Assembly (NCBI GenBank): GCA_023379075.1
Contig: JAMCSO010000028.1
Coordinates: 1 to 11,293 of the forward strand
From: Candidatus Martarchaeota archaeon
Lineage (GTDB): Archaea > Micrarchaeota > Micrarchaeia > Micrarchaeales > CABMGC01
Reading direction: 5' to 3'
Length of the DNA stretch: 11,293 nucleotides
Both the position numbers and the translations under genes were made by a program. Below are positions 8,001-11,293 of this stretch, in pieces; positions within the stretch are counted from its first letter, which is position 1, and each line of letters starts with the position of its first letter. Below the pieces are notes generated by a model. That model was given only the letters and a program-made list of their open reading frames with translations. It ran no database searches and had not been told where the DNA came from.

Positions 8001-8017
8001 CTTATAATACTTCTCTT
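8001..8017 (-). promoter_or_regulatory. BRE/TATA promoter of the six-gene run
   Basis: On the minus strand a purine-rich GAGAAG is followed by GTATTATAAG. The TATA centre is about 31 bases before the ATG at 7973, giving a start site near 7979 and a leader of only a few bases. It lies in the 57-base gap after the 245-residue gene. No other promoter-like gap occurs before 711, so the six paralogues probably share this one. Confidence 0.45.
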
Positions 8018-8030
8018 TTCTGGCAGCATA

Positions 8031-8768
8031 TCAATGTCTTAGCAGAGGGAATCTTTTCATATAGGCTTCTGCCTGAAGTATCACAAAATAAGGCAGTATC
8101 AGCAAAGAAGTTATTATAAGAACAACATATCTTGATAGGAGGGTACCAGTTATGCCTATAGCAAGTACGTCAAGTATCGATATTGATATAGTCGATAGTA
8201 GAAGCCAGCCAACAAAGTATGCTGGCTCCCTGTATATTAGCTTTGTGCTGTCCTTTATCGAACGGAAGATTCGCTTATCATCAACAACTATTGCGCTTGG
8301 GGCGTAGAATATGATTAGGAATGCAATAAATCCCACAATGGAAGTTAAAACTCCGCCAAGCGAAGGAAGGTAGTAGCTTGCTATAATGTTGGTAGCTACA
8401 ACCACCAAAGCATATGCCAGCAGAACCACAAATACCCTTGAGATGTACTTTTCTATATCTCTAAGCACACTTCCAGCTATTTTTGTGTGTGTACGCTTAG
8501 ATTTGACTATTAGACTTATTGCAACGAAAGCAAAACTCAAGAAGAGAAGAGAGAAGAACATTGAGAATATTATAACGGATATGCTTATTGGGTTCGTGTT
8601 AATGAATATGCTTGCGCTTCTTAGGAATATGCCACCGGCAGTCATATAAGTAGGAAGTGGGGCAAATAGAGGTATCGCCACAGCAATTATGAAAGGTATA
8701 GAAAACAGGAGCACTAGCCTTAAATTCTGAAAGTATGTCTCTAGGGAATCAGTAATGACATTTCCCAT
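8031..8768 (-). CDS. Polytopic membrane protein with 'FYAPSAIVVDD' motif, function unknown
   Basis: This 245-residue protein has about six membrane helices (near 18-36, 62-88, 112-133, 138-156, 184-208 and 211-231). A cytoplasmic basic segment 'VKSKRTHTK' (88-96) separates the second and third. The block 'FYAPSAIVVDDKRIFRSI' (154-171), followed by 'KDSTKL', is typical of a broad group of prokaryotic membrane proteins related to the membrane domain of glycerophosphodiester phosphodiesterases and to the YciC/DUF975-type families; these have no agreed biochemical role. It does not carry the signature of the six genes that follow, so it is not a seventh copy. The ATG is supported by GGTG at 8774-8777, five bases upstream. 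It may be a helper for membrane insertion or assembly of the downstream proteins, but nothing in the sequence proves that. Confidence 0.6.
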   Translation of the reverse strand: MGNVITDSLETYFQNLRLVLLFSIPFIIAVAIPLFAPLPTYMTAGGIFLRSASIFINTNPISISVIIFSMFFSLLFLSFAFVAISLIVKSKRTHTKIAGSVLRDIEKYISRVFVVLLAYALVVVATNIIASYYLPSLGGVLTSIVGFIAFLIIFYAPSAIVVDDKRIFRSIKDSTKLIYREPAYFVGWLLLSTISISILDVLAIGITGTLLSRYVVLIITSLLILPYFVILQAEAYMKRFPLLRH

Positions 8769-8795
8769 TATTGCACCATTGATATACTGCGTCTC

Positions 8796-8825
8796 AATAA
8801 ATAAAAAGCCATACTATTGGCTTTT
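8796..8825 (-). terminator. Hairpin plus T-run terminator after the GT-C-like gene
   Basis: On the minus strand AAAAGCC (8825-8819) pairs perfectly with GGCTTTT (8810-8804) across an eight-base loop that contains the stop codon (8816-8814). TTTTTATTTATT then follows. Stem plus T-rich tail looks like an intrinsic-type terminator and would separate the GT-C-like gene from the 245-residue gene. The T-rich tail could also serve as a weak TATA element for the next gene, about 32 bases ahead of its ATG. Confidence 0.5.
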
Positions 8826-10712
8826 GTTGTAGACAGGATTGCTTACATAATAATAATCATTGTTGTATAAGATTGCAGAAAATGGACCGGTTGTGTATGG
8901 TCCGACCATATATTTAATCCTGAGAGGATATGTGTCGCTGTTCTTATTTAAGATTATTTTATTAATATTTATAGTGCATTCTAGAGAGACGCACGTGTTG
9001 CTTTTGTTTATGATACTCTCGTTCATGAAACCATAAAATCCTAGCGTACTGTTGCTGACGCCTATAGTAGAAACATAAATAGTATTGTTTGTCAGATTAT
9101 TGTAACTAATTGTGGCATTGTAGTAAATGTAATTTCCATCTATCGCTAGGCTTTGATTTGTTAACGAAATATCGAAGTTGTCAGTATATTGATTATGTGA
9201 TGCGATTATGATTGCGGTTGATGCTGAGAGAATAAGTAACAGGATAAGGGCCATGGTTGGCGCTGCATGTCTTCCAATTCTCTCTTTTACTATCCCGGGT
9301 CCTTTGTTTAAGTTCTTTGAGTATAAGGCAAAGACAAAGAAGAAGGAGAACATGCTAAAGTAGGAGATTAGTGCGTGAGATAGAAGTAAGAAAGGAACCA
9401 TGCTAAATAGGGGTATTAGCTCTTTCTTATTTAGATAAAGTAAGAGTATTGCTAAGGCAATTATAGACAAGTAGAAGAGTTTTGAGAATACAGGCATGGT
9501 GACGTGGTAACTGGTCAGTAACGAGAATCCGAAGACTGCCGAGCCGCTTGGCATAATTAATGAACTTACCGGGGCGAATACGGAACCCCAGTATGTCACT
9601 GGATTTATTATTATGAAGTAGGAGTTTATCAGGAAGAAAACTGCCATTGCTCCAAGTATATTAAACGCCCCTCTCTTTAATCCCTGATTATTAATCATGT
9701 ATATTATAAAGAATATCACAGGAATCCATAATTCCTCTTGTATCGCGAGTGCTATGCCTAGAAGGATAAATGCATATTTTTTGTCCAGTTTTGAATATGT
9801 GATAAGCAAAAGCGTGAGCATTATATATACAGGCAGAGATGCTACAAACGCTATTGAAATTATAAAAAATAATATTAGTGAATATCTGGGGGAGAGATTC
9901 TTCTCATCATGCAGAAGTATTGTTGCGGTAATTATAAGAAGGAACAAGAATATTGTGGCTTCGAGACTCATGTCAATATGAGAAAGGTTGCGAAGAGTCA
10001 TGCTAGAGATTAGATAAAATGGCGCTGAGATCAAAGGATACAGGGCAGGATATTCCAGAGAACCCATTATTTTATTGTTTGTTGTGATTGTCACTCCTAT
10101 ATTGCTGACGTTGCCCAATAGGAAATTTGAGAAGGAATGAGCATAGGGATTAGCGCCATTCAACAATGACTTTACGCTTAAGAAGGATATCACGGTCTCA
10201 TCGTCTACAGAGTACCTTGTAAAGACATGTCCAGATAAGAAATAGAATATCAGTATAACCAATATCGATGCATAAAGAACTAAGGCAATTTTGTGGCTTC
10301 TTTTGCGAAGGAAATACGCAGCAAATGTAGCAATGAAAAGCAATGGGAGCAATATAACTAGATATGTACCTATGTTTTCTAAGAGATAAAGTAGGGTTTG
10401 TATAAGGCTGGAAGAGATGCTATTGCCTAGAACATATATGTAGTATATGAAAAGTAGGATTAATATAAGGAATAATATGTTTAGCACAACCTTGGTTGCT
10501 CTCTTACTTATGCTTCTTCTTTTTGTGTTCCCTTGTTTATTATCGTGTAAGGAGATAAGAGATGCAACTAAGTAGATCAATGAAATTGATATGTATAGCG
10601 AGGCTACAAACCTTGCAGTTGGAACTAGGAATAGTGAGTAATAGGATAAAGCAATTGTGATGAGGAAGAAGAATAACATTATGGATATTTGAGATTTAGA
10701 ATTAAGTCGCAT
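8814..10712 (-). CDS. GT-C-like membrane glycosyltransferase with a sequon-rich C-terminal outer domain
   Basis: This 632-residue protein has roughly twelve membrane helices up to residue 504 and an outer beta-type domain at 510-632. In the loop after residue 162, 'YSVDDETVISF' (167-177), 'LLNGANPY' (183-190) and 'EYPALYPL' (220-227) follow the pattern of GT-C polyprenyl-phosphate-sugar transferases (acidic pair, then G-x-NPY, then YPxLYP). 'QEELWIP' (325-331) is a second typical spot. The acceptor and sugar cannot be read. AglB is unlikely because no WWDYG-type motif is present. The C-terminal domain holds eight N-x-S/T sites (NQS, NAT, NLT, NNT, NST, NES and two NKS) and C574/C579, so it is probably outside the cell and may itself be glycosylated. 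Its ATG has no Shine-Dalgarno sequence but a TATA-like element 24 bases upstream. It sits between the pilin and the channel-like genes and could glycosylate their outer parts; that is inference. Confidence 0.6.
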   Translation of the reverse strand: MRLNSKSQISIMLFFFLITIALSYYSLFLVPTARFVASLYISISLIYLVASLISLHDNKQGNTKRRSISKRATKVVLNILFLILILLFIYYIYVLGNSISSSLIQTLLYLLENIGTYLVILLPLLFIATFAAYFLRKRSHKIALVLYASILVILIFYFLSGHVFTRYSVDDETVISFLSVKSLLNGANPYAHSFSNFLLGNVSNIGVTITTNNKIMGSLEYPALYPLISAPFYLISSMTLRNLSHIDMSLEATIFLFLLIITATILLHDEKNLSPRYSLILFFIISIAFVASLPVYIMLTLLLITYSKLDKKYAFILLGIALAIQEELWIPVIFFIIYMINNQGLKRGAFNILGAMAVFFLINSYFIIINPVTYWGSVFAPVSSLIMPSGSAVFGFSLLTSYHVTMPVFSKLFYLSIIALAILLLYLNKKELIPLFSMVPFLLLSHALISYFSMFSFFFVFALYSKNLNKGPGIVKERIGRHAAPTMALILLLILSASTAIIIASHNQYTDNFDISLTNQSLAIDGNYIYYNATISYNNLTNNTIYVSTIGVSNSTLGFYGFMNESIINKSNTCVSLECTININKIILNKNSDTYPLRIKYMVGPYTTGPFSAILYNNDYYYVSNPVYNKSQ

Positions 10713-10727
10713 GCTTATTACTACTCA

Positions 10728-10758
10728 ACAAAATTTAAGTAGACAAGATTTAAGTAGA
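10728..10758. repeat. Tandem 16-bp direct repeat in the promoter of the GT-C-like gene
   Basis: ACAAAATTTAAGTAGA (10728-10743) and ACAAGATTTAAGTAGA (10743-10758) match at 15 of 16 positions with a 15-base period, sharing one base. The copy nearer the gene contains its TATA-like element, so the pair could be a regulator site or a duplicated promoter core. Confidence 0.6.
10732..10740 (-). promoter_or_regulatory. TATA-like element of the GT-C-like gene (leaderless)
   Basis: ACTTAAATT on the minus strand is centred about 24 bases before the ATG at 10712, and no ribosome binding site is present between them. A leaderless transcript is therefore likely. The element is inside the gene-proximal copy of the tandem repeat. 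Confidence 0.4.
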
Positions 10759-10760
10759 AT

Positions 10761-10788
10761 ATAAAATAAAAAAAGAAAAAAGAAAGAA
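10761..10788 (-). terminator. T-rich terminator after the pilin gene
   Basis: The minus strand here is almost pure pyrimidine with long T runs (TTCTTTCTTTTTTCTTTTTT then TATTTTAT). It begins about 14 bases after the pilin stop codon. Archaeal termination commonly uses such U-tracts without a strong hairpin. It would give the pilin a separate, short and possibly abundant transcript. Confidence 0.55.
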
Positions 10789-10802
10789 TATCCCAGTGCT
10801 AA

Positions 10803-11177
10803 TCAGCAACCTGAGATACTGCTTATTGAACTGCCGAAGCCAGCAACTGTTGATACGATCCATGGTGCTGCCAATACGAGTATTAACCCTATTATGCCAC
10901 CCATAATCATACCAAGAGACCATCCTTGTAGACCGCTTCTCAAATTACCCGCAGAAGGCAGGAAATGAGCCGCAGCATAAAGAACGCCGCCTACTACGAA
11001 CAATACTAACGCAAATATGCCTACGACAGTTCTTACGGTATTTACTACATTACATAGGTTGCTGGTGAGAAGATCTACTGAGCTCTGTGCAGACAGTGAC
11101 AGGCCTAGTAAATTCGCTACTACGCCACTTATGAAGACTAGATATATTGCTAGTCTTATTTTTTTGCTTATCTCCAT
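10803..11177 (-). CDS. VirB2/TrbC-like (CedA1/TedC-type) pilin candidate
   Basis: This 124-residue protein has an N-terminal hydrophobic signal (about 7-30, with a possible cut at 'SLSA|QSS'), then 'LLTSNLCNVVNTVRT' (36-50). Two membrane helices follow: 51-70, ending in 'VVGGVLYAAA', and 87-111, beginning 'LGMIMGGIIG'. A short polar turn 'SAGNLRSGLQGW' (75-86) joins them. The tail 'GFGSSISSISGC' is Gly/Ser-rich. Signal plus helix-loop-helix with small residues and this size is the layout of VirB2/TrbC pilins, which also form the pili of archaeal Ced/Ted DNA-import systems. C42 and C124 are the only cysteines and could pair. No class III signal motif (KG/RG before the helix) is seen, so it is not an archaellin or type IV pilin. 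The ATG at 11177 has no clear Shine-Dalgarno. Family identity is inferred from layout. Confidence 0.65.
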   Translation of the reverse strand: MEISKKIRLAIYLVFISGVVANLLGLSLSAQSSVDLLTSNLCNVVNTVRTVVGIFALVLFVVGGVLYAAAHFLPSAGNLRSGLQGWSLGMIMGGIIGLILVLAAPWIVSTVAGFGSSISSISGC

Positions 11178-11240
11178 CTAAATCAACTTATATTTGTAAA
11201 TCTTATGAAGAAGTAACCTTAAATAACTTGGGTTTTGGGG

Positions 11241-11250
11241 GTTTAAATAC
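11241..11250 (-). promoter_or_regulatory. Candidate TATA box upstream of the pilin
   Basis: GTATTTAAAC preceded by CAACAAA on the minus strand fits a BRE/TATA pair. It would give a leader of about 43 bases for the pilin. A weaker TTATTTAAGG at 11218-11227 would give about 20. Because TTTAAA is symmetric, the same box could drive a plus-strand gene beyond the right edge. The remaining bases to 11293 hold no gene I can support. Confidence 0.3.
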
Positions 11251-11293
11251 TTTGTTGTAGGTCTTCTTGGAAAACTTGCCTGAAAATGTGCGT

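Noticed and set aside
8386..8649. Plus-strand open frame of 87 codons
   Set aside because: Antisense shadow of the 245-residue membrane protein. The similar plus-strand frames at 2589-2771, 2620-2802, 2927-3130, 4849-5073, 6044-6250, 6727-6912, 7147-7341 and 9697-9981 are rejected for the same reason.
8814..10712. Oligosaccharyltransferase AglB
   Set aside because: The WWDYG-type catalytic motif is missing from the C-terminal domain, which is also too small.
10803..11177. Archaellin or type IV pilin
   Set aside because: No class III signal peptide site and two helices after the signal rather than a single N-terminal helix; the layout fits VirB2/TrbC better.
1..11293. Mobile element borders, CRISPR, tRNA or rRNA
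   Set aside because: No transposase, integrase, terminal inverted repeats, spaced repeat array or RNA gene pattern was seen on either strand.

Overview
The window suggests an archaeon. The promoter-like elements are BRE/TATA type, and several genes start about 25 bases after a TATA box with no leader. Coding uses many ATA, AGA and AGG codons. The secreted loops are rich in Ser, Asn and Thr. Small size, tight packing and the gene content would fit a DPANN/Micrarchaeota-like (ARMAN-type) genome, but that placement is inference. All genes that can be supported lie on the minus strand, so reading in the direction of transcription runs from the right edge to the left.

From the right: 11178-11293 is a short upstream region with a strong TATA-like element. 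Next comes a 124-residue VirB2/TrbC-like pilin candidate (11177-10803), followed by a T-rich terminator and a tandem 15-bp-period repeat that overlaps the next promoter. A large GT-C-like membrane protein with a sequon-rich outer C-terminal domain (10712-8814) ends in a hairpin terminator. A 245-residue polytopic membrane protein (8768-8031) follows. After a TATA promoter come six tandem genes (7973-711), almost without gaps and partly overlapping, each coding for a polytopic membrane protein of 363-492 residues. The leftmost gene (678 to the window edge) has its own TATA box. It starts with two membrane segments and continues into a soluble region that looks like the N-terminal part of a VirB4/CedB-type ATPase; the motor domain would lie outside the window.

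The six tandem proteins are paralogues. They share a charged cytoplasmic '(E)(F/Y)YE'-type motif after the first mature membrane helix, a central helix with 'LRSxxxTRxxGGxxxAxxIGxxxxxP', and a last helix with '(P/L)xLDxxI...LxxxLG'. Their extracellular loops are unrelated in sequence and carry an even number of cysteines. This is what a VirB6/TrbL/CedA-like channel family could look like after repeated duplication.

Pilin, polytopic channel proteins and a membrane-anchored VirB4-like protein are the minimum parts of a conjugation-type (type IV secretion) apparatus, and of the archaeal Ced/Ted DNA-import systems that are homologous to it. My reading is that the window holds most of an archaeal VirB/Ced-like system that has six different channel-type subunits instead of one. 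A glycosyltransferase-like gene may modify its surface parts. No insertion sequence, CRISPR array, tRNA or rRNA is visible.
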